A stretch of 50,835 bases of DNA. It comes from Actinomycetota bacterium. GTDB taxonomy: Bacteria; Actinomycetota; Actinomycetes; Mycobacteriales; Mycobacteriaceae. Position numbers and translations under genes: made by a program. Location: assembly GCA_030836785.1 (NCBI GenBank), contig JAUPLT010000197.1:1-50835 (forward strand), in the 5' to 3' direction. Below, one piece after another: positions 17,811 through 26,284 of the stretch (position 1 is its first letter; the number at the start of each line of letters is the position of its first letter). The notes beneath the pieces are model-generated. The model did no database searches, was not told the origin of the DNA, and was given only the letters and a program-made list of their open reading frames with translations.

Positions 17811-18311
17811 TTAGGTCTGATCGACTGCCTGATCGATGAGGTGACGAACTCCACCGATACCTTCGGCGGTACCGATGACCACCAGCACATCCGCGGCGCG
17901 CAGCACCTCATCGGGGCCGGGCGAGGCCACCACCCCGTCGCCGCGGACGATCGCCACCACCGAGGCCCCGGTGCGGGTCCGGGCCCGCGTGTCGCCGAGT
18001 GGCCGGCCCGCGTAGCGGGAGGCCGCGAGGACCTCCACCTGTCCGGCCTCCAGTCCGGGCACCTCCCGGCTCAGGTCGGCGAAGCTCTCGACCATCCGTG
18101 GGGCGCCCAGGATCTGGGCCAGTGCATCGGCCTCCGAATCGGTGAGCCGGAAAACCCGCTGGGCGCGGTCCGGGTCGGCAGCGGTGGAGACGAAGAACTC
18201 GAACTCGCCCCGACGCCGGGCGATCACGCAGACCCGATCGCCGTCGGCATTGTCGAACTCGTAGCGCAGCCCTACCCCCGGCAGCAACGTCTCGCGGATG
18301 TCGATTCCCAT
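17811..18311 (-). CDS. Antiporter regulatory subunit with TrkA-C domain (KhtT-like)
   Basis: 166 aa, soluble. The N-terminal part (MGIDIRETLLPGVGLRYEFD) is the KhtT-type start; the C-terminal part (about 85-155; VEVLAASRYAGRPLGDTRAR, VVAIVRGDGVVASPGPDEVL, DVLVVIGTAEGI) is a TrkA-C/RCK-C domain, which binds small ligands and gates transport. ATG 18311 lies 4 bp after the sterol desaturase stop, so its ribosome binding site GGGAGGG is inside the upstream gene. Forms an operon with the membrane subunit downstream. Confidence 0.85.
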   Translation of the reverse strand: MGIDIRETLLPGVGLRYEFDNADGDRVCVIARRRGEFEFFVSTAADPDRAQRVFRLTDSEADALAQILGAPRMVESFADLSREVPGLEAGQVEVLAASRYAGRPLGDTRARTRTGASVVAIVRGDGVVASPGPDEVLRAADVLVVIGTAEGIGGVRHLIDQAVDQT

Positions 18312-18315
18312 CGGA

Positions 18316-19254
18316 CTATCCCGCCCTCCCTACCGGCTTCCCGGCTGGCAGAAGAACGCCGGTGGGCGACCAACCCGGCGGACCGAACACGTAGCCGATC
18401 CGGTCCCGCAACCGGGTGGCCGCCCGTACGTCCCGGGCGATCGCGACGTACTCGTGCGTCTCGAGCTTCCAGATGTTGAACGTGTCGACCGGCTTGGTCA
18501 ATCCGTAGTGCGGGCGAAAGATCTCCGGCTGGAAGCTGCCGAACATCCGGTCCCAGATGATCAGAATCCCGCCGTAATTGCGGTCCAGGTACTCCGGATC
18601 CATACCGTGGTGAACCCGATGATGCGACGGAGTGTTGAACACGAACTCGATTGGCCGCGGAAGCTTTCCGATCCGCTCGGTGTGGATCCAGAATTGGTAG
18701 ATCAAACTGATCGAGAAACTGAAGAAGACCATCCACGGCGGCACCCCGAGCAGCGGCAACGGCGCCCACAGGACGAGTTCCCCGCTGTTGTTCCACTTCT
18801 GCCGCAGCGCGGTGGCGAAATTGAAGTAGCGGCTGGAATGGTGCGCCTGGTGGGTGGCCCACACCAGTCGCACCCGGTGCGCGATCCGGTGATAGGCGTA
18901 GAACAGCAGGTCGACACCCACCAGTGCGATCACCCACGTGTACCAATCCCGGGCCGAGAGCTGCCAGGGCGCCACATAGACGAACAGAGCGGCGTAGCCC
19001 AGCAGACCGAGAAATTTCCAGGCGGCCATGGTGGCGATCGAGACCAGCCCCATGGTGATCGACGCCCGAGCATCCGGGGACAGGTAAGCGCCGGTGGCGG
19101 GGCGGCCCGGTTCGACAGCGGTATCGGCATCCTCGAGTTTCCGCGCCGCGGTCCACTCCAGCGTCAGCAGCAGCAGAAAGAACGGGATCGCGAACAGCAC
19201 CGGGTCGCGCATCGGCGACGGCATGGCCGCGAGAACGTCTGCGATCCGATCCAC
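18316..19254 (-). CDS. erg3: Fatty acid hydroxylase/sterol desaturase family protein (Erg3-like, Rv1814 type)
   Basis: 312 aa, integral membrane. Three histidine boxes bind the di-iron centre: HRIAHR, HQAHHSS and HRVHH. Several hydrophobic helices precede and separate them. It is annotated in M. tuberculosis as a C-5 sterol desaturase, though mycobacteria do not make sterols in the usual sense, so a lipid or carotenoid hydroxylase role is equally possible. GTG 19254 is chosen over GTG 19260 because GGGAGG then lies about 5 nt upstream. First gene of a unit with the antiporter genes. Confidence 0.85.
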   Translation of the reverse strand: MDRIADVLAAMPSPMRDPVLFAIPFFLLLLTLEWTAARKLEDADTAVEPGRPATGAYLSPDARASITMGLVSIATMAAWKFLGLLGYAALFVYVAPWQLSARDWYTWVIALVGVDLLFYAYHRIAHRVRLVWATHQAHHSSRYFNFATALRQKWNNSGELVLWAPLPLLGVPPWMVFFSFSISLIYQFWIHTERIGKLPRPIEFVFNTPSHHRVHHGMDPEYLDRNYGGILIIWDRMFGSFQPEIFRPHYGLTKPVDTFNIWKLETHEYVAIARDVRAATRLRDRIGYVFGPPGWSPTGVLLPAGKPVGRAG

Positions 19255-19286
19255 GGGCACCTCCCGGCGAGGATTCTAGTCCTGGA

Positions 19287-19292
19287 TAGTGT
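19287..19292 (+). promoter_or_regulatory. Possible -10 box for the SMR-malQ operon
   Basis: TAGTGT in the 71-bp divergent gap, about 34 nt before GTG 19326, which itself has AGAAGG upstream. A -35 was not identified with confidence. Confidence 0.35.
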
Positions 19293-19325
19293 CCTCAACC
19301 GACCCACCGACAGAGAAGGCGCAAG

Positions 19326-19667
19326 GTGAAGCGGAGTTGGGGGCTGTTACTCGGGGCCATCGGCACCGAGGTGGCCGGAACGCTGTCGCTGCGCGCCTCC
19401 CAGGACGACCGGCTGTGGCTGTTCGTCGTCGTGATCGGCTACGCCGCCTCCTTCGTGCTGCTGAGTCGGGTGCTACGGGCCGGTATGCCGGTCGGGGTGG
19501 CTTACGGCATCTGGGGCGCGCTGGGGACCGCGATCACCGCGGTGGCGGCAGCAATCCTCTTCGGGGACCCGTTCACCGCGCCCATCGTCGCCGGGATCGG
19601 GTTGATCATCGCCGGGGTCCTCCTGGTGGAGTTCGGCTCGCACACCTCCGAACGGACCGAACCGTGA
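19326..19667 (+). CDS. SMR-family small multidrug transporter, subunit 1
   Basis: 113 aa with four membrane helices and the family signatures GTEVAGTLSLRAS (membrane Glu in helix 1), SRVLRAGMPVGVAYGIWGAL and GVLLVEFGS. GTG start. It overlaps the next SMR gene by 4 bp (GTGA), a layout typical of heterodimeric SMR pumps such as EbrAB or YkkCD. Probably exports cationic compounds or guanidinium-type metabolites using protons; the substrate is unknown. Confidence 0.88.
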   Translation: MKRSWGLLLGAIGTEVAGTLSLRASQDDRLWLFVVVIGYAASFVLLSRVLRAGMPVGVAYGIWGALGTAITAVAAAILFGDPFTAPIVAGIGLIIAGVLLVEFGSHTSERTEP

Positions 19668-19990
19668 GCTGGCTGACCCTGGGCGCAGCCATCCTGATCG
19701 AAGTGTTCTCAACACTCGGGCTGCGCGCCTCCGACGGTTTTCGGCGCAAGAAGTGGATCGCACCGGTGCTGATCGGCTACGTCGGCTCGTTCACCCTGAT
19801 CTGGCTGACGCTGCGGCTGGGCATGCCGGTCGGTATCGCCTACGGGGTGTGGTCGGCGTGCGGGGTGGCCCTGGTCGCGGTGCTGGCCCGGGTCTTTTTC
19901 CGCGAACCGCTCACCCTGATGATGCTGGCCGGCATCGCGTTGATCATCGGCGGGGTACTGACCATCGAATTGTCCGGTGCGGCGGGCTGA
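19664..19990 (+). CDS. SMR-family small multidrug transporter, subunit 2
   Basis: 108 aa, starting VSWLTLGAAILIEVFSTLGL. Four helices, Glu14 in helix 1 (IEVFST), and the SMR motif WLTLRLGMPVGIAYGVWSAC. GTG start inside the stop of subunit 1. Its loops carry a cluster FRRKKW near the first turn, unlike subunit 1, which is consistent with opposite membrane orientation of the two partners (positive-inside reasoning, inferred). malQ begins 12 bp downstream. Confidence 0.88.
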   Translation: MSWLTLGAAILIEVFSTLGLRASDGFRRKKWIAPVLIGYVGSFTLIWLTLRLGMPVGIAYGVWSACGVALVAVLARVFFREPLTLMMLAGIALIIGGVLTIELSGAAG

Positions 19991-20002
19991 CCATCGACAA
20001 AG

Positions 20003-22156
20003 ATGTCAGCCATGGCTGAACCGATGCTGACCGCGCTGGCTGACCGGCTGGGGGTGGCCTGTGCCTACCACGACTGGTCCGGCAACTTCGTGACTGTCGA
20101 CCCGTCGACGGTGGTAAGCGCGCTCCGCTCACTCGGCGTCAGCGCCGAGTCCGAAGATGCCTGTGCCACAGCGCTGTCGGAACTGGACCGCCGGCACTGG
20201 TCCCGAGCGCTGCCGGCGACGATTGTCGCCCGAGCCGGCACCGAGGCGCACTTCTGGGCCCACGTCACCCACGGCAGTCCGGCGCATGTGTGGGTGCGGC
20301 TGGAAGACGGAACCGTACGCAGCGGCATCCGCCAGGCCGACAACTTCACCCCGCCGTTCGATCTCGACGGGAGGCTGGTGGGCGAGGCCACCTTCGTGCT
20401 GCCCGCCGACCTACCGCTGGGCTATCACCAGGTGCATCTGCGATCCGGCGATGAGGAGTTCGACACCGCCCTCATCGTCACCCCCGCCTGGCTGGGCCTG
20501 CCGGCCCGGATGGGGGCGCGCCGCGCCTGGGGCCTGGCCACCCAGCTCTACAGCGTCCGCTCCCGCGGATCCTGGGGTGTCGGCGACCTCACCGACCTCA
20601 CCGATCTCGCGGTCTGGGCGGGAGCCCGGCATCACGCCGACTACGTGCTGGTCAATCCGCTCCACGCCGCCGCGCCGACCGCTCCGATGGAGCCCTCCCC
20701 CTACCTGCCGACATCGCGCCGGTTCGTCAATCCGCTGTATCTGCGCGTCGAAGCCATCCAGGAGTTCGCCTTCCTGCCCAAGCGCGGCAAGGTCCGTGCG
20801 CTGCGGAACGCGGTGCGGGCGGCGGCCCAGAAGTCGGAGACCATCGACCGGGATTCGGCCTGGAAGGCCAAGCGGGCGGCGCTGAAGCTGGTGTACCGGG
20901 TTCCCCGGTCAGCCGGCCGGGAACTGGCCTTCGAGGCGTTCAAGGCCCGTGAGGGCGCCGCACTGGATGACTTCGCCATCTGGTGTGCGCTCGCGGAGAA
21001 GCACGGCGGTGACTGGCGGCGCTGGCCCGCCGGGCTGCAGCACCCCGCCGGCCCGGAGGTCGCCGACTTCGCCCGGCGCCATCCCGAATCGGTGGACTTT
21101 CACCGCTGGCTGCAGTGGCAGCTCGACGAGCAACTCGCTGCCGCGCAGTCGCAAGCCGTCCGCAGCGGAATGGCGCTCGGAATCATGCATGACCTCGCGG
21201 TCGGGGTGCACCCCACCGGAGCCGACGCCTGGGCCCTCCAGGACGTGCTGGCCCTCGGTGTGACGGCCGGGGCGCCGCCGGACGAGTTCAACCAGCTGGG
21301 CCAGAACTGGTCGCAACCGCCCTGGCGGCCGGATCAGCTCGAAGAACAGGGCTATCGGCCGTTCCGTGCGCTCATCCAGGCAGTCCTGCGGCACGCCGGC
21401 GGGGTGCGGATCGACCACATCATCGGACTGTTCCGGCTGTGGTGGATTCCGGAGGGCGCAGCACCCACGAAGGGCACCTACGTGCGGTACAACCACGACG
21501 CGATGATCGGCATCGTCGCGCTGGAAGCGCACCGCGCGGGCGCGGTGGTGGTCGGTGAGGACCTGGGCACAGTGGAACCGTGGGCCCGCGACTATCTACG
21601 GGAGCGTGGCGTGCTGGGGACGTCGATCCTGTGGTTCGAGATCGATTCGGGCAGCCGGGGGCCGCTGCCGGCCGAGCACTGGCGTGAGCTCTGCCTGTCC
21701 TCGGTGACCACCCATGACCTGCCGCCCACCCCCGGGTACCTCGATGGCGAGCACGTCCGGTTGCGTCACTCGCTGGGGTTGTTGACCCGCTCCGCCGAGG
21801 AGGAGATGGCCGACGATGTCGCCGCGCAGCGAGCCTGGCTTGACGAACTCCGCCGGGCCGGACTTCTGCCGTCAGCCGGTGCCGACGAGACGCCCGGCGA
21901 GGAAGACATCACCGTGGCGCTGTATCGCTATCTCAGCGGTACACCGTCGCGGCTGCTGGCCCTGGCGCTGACCGACGCGGTCGGCGAACGCCGCACCCAG
22001 AATCAGCCCGGCACCACCGACGAATACCCGAACTGGCGGGTGCCGTTAGCCGGTCCCGATGGGGAGCCGATGCCGCTGGAAAAGGTGTTCACCGACCGGC
22101 GCACCGCCGCCCTGGCGGAGGTCCTGCGGGCGGCGACGGATCCCGAGTCGCACTGA
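20003..22156 (+). CDS. malQ: 4-alpha-glucanotransferase (amylomaltase)
   Basis: 717 aa. The N-terminal ~165 residues form the extra domain found in long actinobacterial/enterobacterial MalQ; the GH77 barrel follows. Catalytic motifs: nucleophile Asp in VRIDHIIGLFR, acid/base Glu in VVVGEDLGTVEP, and the third Asp in VTTHDLPPTPGYL. It transfers alpha-1,4-glucan chains between maltodextrins (glycogen/trehalose-linked metabolism). Start at ATG 20003 or ATG 20012; neither has a strong ribosome binding site, fitting translational coupling to the SMR gene 12 bp upstream. Confidence 0.95.
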   Translation: MSAMAEPMLTALADRLGVACAYHDWSGNFVTVDPSTVVSALRSLGVSAESEDACATALSELDRRHWSRALPATIVARAGTEAHFWAHVTHGSPAHVWVRLEDGTVRSGIRQADNFTPPFDLDGRLVGEATFVLPADLPLGYHQVHLRSGDEEFDTALIVTPAWLGLPARMGARRAWGLATQLYSVRSRGSWGVGDLTDLTDLAVWAGARHHADYVLVNPLHAAAPTAPMEPSPYLPTSRRFVNPLYLRVEAIQEFAFLPKRGKVRALRNAVRAAAQKSETIDRDSAWKAKRAALKLVYRVPRSAGRELAFEAFKAREGAALDDFAIWCALAEKHGGDWRRWPAGLQHPAGPEVADFARRHPESVDFHRWLQWQLDEQLAAAQSQAVRSGMALGIMHDLAVGVHPTGADAWALQDVLALGVTAGAPPDEFNQLGQNWSQPPWRPDQLEEQGYRPFRALIQAVLRHAGGVRIDHIIGLFRLWWIPEGAAPTKGTYVRYNHDAMIGIVALEAHRAGAVVVGEDLGTVEPWARDYLRERGVLGTSILWFEIDSGSRGPLPAEHWRELCLSSVTTHDLPPTPGYLDGEHVRLRHSLGLLTRSAEEEMADDVAAQRAWLDELRRAGLLPSAGADETPGEEDITVALYRYLSGTPSRLLALALTDAVGERRTQNQPGTTDEYPNWRVPLAGPDGEPMPLEKVFTDRRTAALAEVLRAATDPESH

Positions 22157-22158
22157 CG

Positions 22159-22614
22159 GTGCCGAAACTCAGCGCGGGCATACTGCTCCGCCGGGCGGGC
22201 GGCACCGAGGTGCTCATCGGCCATCCAGGCGGACCGTTCTGGGCGCGCAGGGACGACGGGGCGTGGTCGATTCCCAAGGGCGAGTACGTCTCAGGCGAGG
22301 ATCCTTGGGCGGCTGCGCAACGTGAGTTCGCCGAGGAACTCGGCTGCCCAGTGCCCGACGGGCCGCGCACCAGCCTCGGCGCGGTTCGGCAACCCGGCGG
22401 CAAGATCCTCACCGTGTTCCTGGTCGACGCCGATCTCGATGTCGGCCGGTTCCGCAGCAACACCTTCACCCTGGAATGGCCCAGAGGATCCGGCCGGATG
22501 CGGGAGTTCCCGGAACTCGACCGTGTGGCTTGGCTGCCGACAGCAGCAGCGAGATCGAAATTGCTTGCGGGGCAACGGGTCTTCCTGGATCGGCTGCCCG
22601 CCGGCTCTGGCTAG
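22159..22614 (+). CDS. NUDIX hydrolase
   Basis: 151 aa. The NUDIX box is complete: GEYVSGEDPWAAAQ followed by REFAEELG (G-x5-E-x7-REUxEExGU). The flanking WSIPKG and the N-terminal LSAGILLRRAGGTEVLIGHP resemble Ap4A/ADP-ribose-type pyrophosphatases related to bacterial MutT. GTG start at 22159, 2 bp after the malQ stop, so it belongs to the SMR-malQ unit. The stop codon overlaps that of the convergent channel gene (shared CTAG, 22611-22614). Confidence 0.9.
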   Translation: MPKLSAGILLRRAGGTEVLIGHPGGPFWARRDDGAWSIPKGEYVSGEDPWAAAQREFAEELGCPVPDGPRTSLGAVRQPGGKILTVFLVDADLDVGRFRSNTFTLEWPRGSGRMREFPELDRVAWLPTAAARSKLLAGQRVFLDRLPAGSG

Positions 22615-24026
22615 CGAACGCCCTCGGCAGCCTCGGCCAGAGCTTCCCGCGCCGCGCGCCGGCGCATCTCGATCTCCTCTCCGATGCGCCGGGCCAGCCG
22701 ATGGTCACGCTGCACGATCGCGTTCATCGCATCCCTCGACACCGCGATGATCGTGGTGTCGATGACCGCTGCCACCCCGGTGATCATCCGCTGCCGGGTC
22801 AGCGCCGTGCCGCCGATGTGGTCGCCCGCCCCGAGATCGCCCAGGGTGAGACGGCGCCCGTCTGCGGTGTCGACGAACATCAACACCGCTCCTTCGACAA
22901 TGAAGCCCACCGAATCGGGGACACTGTTGACCGACTGGACGATCTCCCCCTCGGCGAACAGCAGCAGTCGGGCGCCGGCCAGCATCGCCGTGACGGCCTC
23001 GGGGTCCAGACCCAGCGATGCGCCGATCTGCTCGACGTGGTCGGCGACGAAAGCCCGGTGCTCCTTACGGTTCGCCTTGGCGCCGTTGAGGTGCAGCCCC
23101 CTTCGCTGCGCCGCGTACCAAGCCCGGTGCTGCAACTGGGTGATGGCCGCACCCTCGTCTGCGGGGGAAGCGATGGGCACCGATACCCGGTAGCTCGCCC
23201 CGCCCAGTGCGACGGCGGCAGCGGGGATGCCAGGCAGTTTGGCCGGCAGCGACTCGGCGAGTGCCAGCAGCGCGGCTTTGACCTCGCCAGGGGGGTCGTC
23301 GGCGCCGAAGGTCAGCGTCGCCTTCGCTTTGAAGTACGGGGCGGTGGTCCGGCTCAGATTGACGAACGCGTCGCCGGCCAGCGCGGCGTTGGGAACCACC
23401 TGCAGTCCGTTCTCGGTGTCGATGTGCACCGCCCGCCAGTTCACCTCCACCACGCGGCCCCGGCCGAACTTGGTGTCCAGCCAGTCGCCGATCCGGAAGG
23501 GCTGTTCGAACAGCAGCAGCAGACCCGAGATCACCGGCCCGACCGCGCTCTGGACGGCGAGGCCGATGACGATCGAGGTCACCCCCACCGCGGTGATGAG
23601 ACCGCCGATATCGGCACCCCACACCCAGGACAGCAGCAGCCCGATACCGATCACGATCAGGATGAGCCGGCCCAGGTCGACGAAAATCGCCGGCAACCGA
23701 TCGCGCCAGCTGCCGGTTCGGGCTTCACCGAACACGGCGGCGTTGGCACCCGAGAGCAGCAGCATCATGATCAGGAAGCCGAAGACCGTCGCCGTGACCT
23801 TCGACCAGGTCGGGTCGGCGTCGGTGTCTTCCAGTTGCTGGATCAGGAGATAGACGGCGCAGGCCGGAAATACCCAGTTGCGCATGAGCGCAACGGGCTT
23901 GGCGTAGGCGCTGCCGCGCTGCAGCAGGGCGGCATGCAGTTCGTGCAGGATGAGCAGGACGATCGGCAGGCCGACGACGACGGCCGCCGCGGGCCAGAAC
24001 CAGGGCTGGGCAACGAGGGTGTTCAC
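22611..24026 (-). CDS. MscS-type mechanosensitive channel with C-terminal cyclic-nucleotide-binding-like domain (Rv2434c type)
   Basis: 471 aa. About five membrane helices, then the MscS pore helix and beta domain (GGLITAVGVTSIVIGLAVQS, SGLLLLFEQPFRIGDWLDT, VVEVNWRAVHIDTENG, VVPNAAL). Residues about 340-450 form a cNMP-binding-like beta roll (LLLFAEGEIVQSVNS, GFIVEGAVLMFVDT), ending in a helical, Arg-rich tail. The phosphate-binding cassette reads HIGGTALTRQRMITGVAAV; the Glu and Arg of a canonical cassette are not where expected, so nucleotide binding is uncertain. GTG 24026, 31 bp after the cyclase-like gene: likely one operon. Confidence 0.86.
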   Translation of the reverse strand: MNTLVAQPWFWPAAAVVVGLPIVLLILHELHAALLQRGSAYAKPVALMRNWVFPACAVYLLIQQLEDTDADPTWSKVTATVFGFLIMMLLLSGANAAVFGEARTGSWRDRLPAIFVDLGRLILIVIGIGLLLSWVWGADIGGLITAVGVTSIVIGLAVQSAVGPVISGLLLLFEQPFRIGDWLDTKFGRGRVVEVNWRAVHIDTENGLQVVPNAALAGDAFVNLSRTTAPYFKAKATLTFGADDPPGEVKAALLALAESLPAKLPGIPAAAVALGGASYRVSVPIASPADEGAAITQLQHRAWYAAQRRGLHLNGAKANRKEHRAFVADHVEQIGASLGLDPEAVTAMLAGARLLLFAEGEIVQSVNSVPDSVGFIVEGAVLMFVDTADGRRLTLGDLGAGDHIGGTALTRQRMITGVAAVIDTTIIAVSRDAMNAIVQRDHRLARRIGEEIEMRRRAAREALAEAAEGVR

Positions 24027-24057
24027 GGGCGGTCCGCCCGCGCTGCCCGGCGGCCGG

Positions 24058-26199
24058 TCATGCCGGCTGCCGGTTCGCGACGTCGAGCCGCCAGACCCGT
24101 TCGGTTCCGGCCGCGTCGCTGACCGTGCCCGCCGCGGTGAACGGGTAGATGCCGACGACGGCGTCGTGCACCCGGTCGCTGACGAAGATCCCGGCCGACT
24201 TCGTCGCCGCATGCACCCGGTGAGCCAGGTCGACCGCCTCGCCCCACAGCGCGTAGATCGTCGAGCGCTCTCCGACCAGTCCGCTGGTGACCGGGCCGCT
24301 GTCGATGCCGACCCGGATCGCCAGCCCGGCGTCGTGCTGGTCATTGAACCGTCCCACGATCTGGGCCAGTTCCTTGGCGAAGGCGATGGTGCGGCTGGCG
24401 TGGTCGATCCGAGGCACCACCAGGCCGCAGGTGGCCAGCAGACCGGTGTCCTGCATGCTGCGGACGTGTTCCACACCGTGCCGTTCGGCCGCCTCGTCGA
24501 ACGCCTCCACCAGGGAGTTCAGCATGGACACCGATTCTTCGGACGGCAGCGAACGGGAGAACGCCTCGAAGCCCAGCAACTGCGCGTAGATGACCGAGAC
24601 GTCGCGGTGCTGCGTGGAAATGTTCTCCTCGCCCTCCCGGTAGCGGCGCGCGACGGTCTCCGGCATCAGGCTCCGCAGCAGGTCGTCGTTCTCCCGACGT
24701 TGCTCGTCGATCAGCCGCTGTTTGGTCTGCAGGCTGGCACTCATATCGTTGAACGCCGTGGCGAGCTCGCCGAACTCGTCCCGGGACTCGACCGGCACCG
24801 AAACACCCAACTCGCCGCCGGCAACTCGCCGGACCGCAGCGGCCAGTTTCTTGACCGGGCTGGTCAGAATCCGCGCGAACAGCAGTGCCAGCAGACACAC
24901 CACCAGCACGATCGCAGCCGTGGACAGCGCGATGTTGCGGGCGAATCGGCTCACCGGAGCGAGCGCCTCGGACCGGTCGATCTTGGCGATCACCACCCAG
25001 TCCAGGCCGGGTACCTTCAGCGGCTGATAGGCGATCAGCGCCTCGGGGCCGAGGAAGCTCTTGCCGGTCGTGACGCCGGCCTGTCCGGCCAGTGCGGCTG
25101 CGACCGCCACCGTGTCCACCCGTTGGAGCAGCACACTGTCGCCCTCTTCGACCTGCCGTCGGGCCACGTCCTCGGGGGTCCCGTTGGCCATCACGTCTCG
25201 CACGTACTGCTCCGGGTTGGTGAGCAGTTTGCGCGCGACGGAGCGCATCAAGCGATCCGAGCCGACCAGGAAGGTCTCACCGGTCGTACCGAGTCCTTCT
25301 GATTCCCACTGCCGGTCGCTGGTCATGACCCGGTTGATGCCCTCGGCCGATAACTGCAGCGCGAGCACTCCGTAGATGCCCCCGTCGTCACCGATGGGCG
25401 TGACGACCCAGGGCGTGGGCGCGCCGTATGCGGGTGCGTACTCCTCGAAGTCGGTCAGGATCACCTCGTCGACCGATGTCGCGCGCATGGCCTGGCGGTA
25501 GGCGTCCGCCAGGCTGGTGGTGGTGTAAGGGGCCCGAAGCACGTTCGCGCCCAAGTCGATTCCCTTGTACGCGGTGTAGACGGCGTTTCCGTCGGTATCG
25601 AGCAGCAGCACGTCATCGAACCCGAAACGCTCCGCGAAGTCGGCGAAGAACGGCTGGTAGCGGGCGTTGAGTGTGGACCATTCGCTGGGGTCACCCGCGG
25701 TTCTCATCTGGATCGAGGCGTCGAAATCACCCTTGGCGGGCACGGTGTAGAGGCTCTGCAGATACCTCTGGGCGTTGGAGGTCGGCTTGTACAGCGCCGG
25801 ATCGGCCCGCCGTCCGGTGCCCTTCTCCAGTTCCGGACCCAGCACGGAGGCGTAGTAGCCGTCGACCGCCCCGCCGGCGACCGGCGGAAGCGGGACCTTC
25901 TGCAACTCGTCGAAGGCGCCGGCGAAATCCCTGACCGCGCTGATCGTGGCGTTGGAGTGAGTCAGCACCGTCGCCGCGTCGACGATGCCCTCGTAGTAGG
26001 AGGAGATCTCGCGGTGCCGCGACTCCCGCAACTGGGTCAGGCGCTGGTATTCGGCATTGCGCAGTGACGTGGTACCCGACACATAACCGATTCCCCCGGC
26101 GACGAGAACCGAGAGCACGCTGACCGCCAGCAGCATGATCAGCAGCATGGACTGGAACCCCAGCGAGCGCAGCCCGCTGAGACTGGGGCGTCGAGCCAC
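24058..26199 (-). CDS. Membrane class III adenylate cyclase-like protein with degenerate catalytic site (Rv2435c type)
   Basis: 713 aa: N-terminal membrane helix (SMLLIMLLAVSVLSVLVAGG), large extracytoplasmic sensor of Cache type (about 50-410), second helix (NIALSTAAIVLVVCLLALLF), HAMP (about 435-490) and a C-terminal class III cyclase domain (about 530-685). Of six canonical residues, I see the first metal Asp as Gln540 (IYAQLLGFEAF), substrate Lys as Arg580, second metal Asp kept as Asp584, substrate Asp as Ala650, transition-state Asn as Asp657 and Arg kept as Arg661. The 44-residue spacing 540-584 is canonical. GTG start with GGAGG 8 nt upstream. Probably not a normal cyclase. Confidence 0.88.
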   Translation of the reverse strand: MARRPSLSGLRSLGFQSMLLIMLLAVSVLSVLVAGGIGYVSGTTSLRNAEYQRLTQLRESRHREISSYYEGIVDAATVLTHSNATISAVRDFAGAFDELQKVPLPPVAGGAVDGYYASVLGPELEKGTGRRADPALYKPTSNAQRYLQSLYTVPAKGDFDASIQMRTAGDPSEWSTLNARYQPFFADFAERFGFDDVLLLDTDGNAVYTAYKGIDLGANVLRAPYTTTSLADAYRQAMRATSVDEVILTDFEEYAPAYGAPTPWVVTPIGDDGGIYGVLALQLSAEGINRVMTSDRQWESEGLGTTGETFLVGSDRLMRSVARKLLTNPEQYVRDVMANGTPEDVARRQVEEGDSVLLQRVDTVAVAAALAGQAGVTTGKSFLGPEALIAYQPLKVPGLDWVVIAKIDRSEALAPVSRFARNIALSTAAIVLVVCLLALLFARILTSPVKKLAAAVRRVAGGELGVSVPVESRDEFGELATAFNDMSASLQTKQRLIDEQRRENDDLLRSLMPETVARRYREGEENISTQHRDVSVIYAQLLGFEAFSRSLPSEESVSMLNSLVEAFDEAAERHGVEHVRSMQDTGLLATCGLVVPRIDHASRTIAFAKELAQIVGRFNDQHDAGLAIRVGIDSGPVTSGLVGERSTIYALWGEAVDLAHRVHAATKSAGIFVSDRVHDAVVGIYPFTAAGTVSDAAGTERVWRLDVANRQPA

Positions 26200-26271
26200 G
26201 GATCATCCTCCGGCCGCCGGGTAGCTGGAACGGGCGGATCGTAACGCAGAGTCCGCTCGTTGCCGGGACCG

Positions 26272-26277
26272 TAGGAT
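26272..26277 (+). promoter_or_regulatory. -10 box for a leaderless photolyase transcript
   Basis: TAGGAT followed by 7 nt (CGGGCTG) and GTG 26285, in the 85-bp divergent gap with the cyclase-like gene. Confidence 0.55.
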
Positions 26278-26284
26278 CGGGCTG

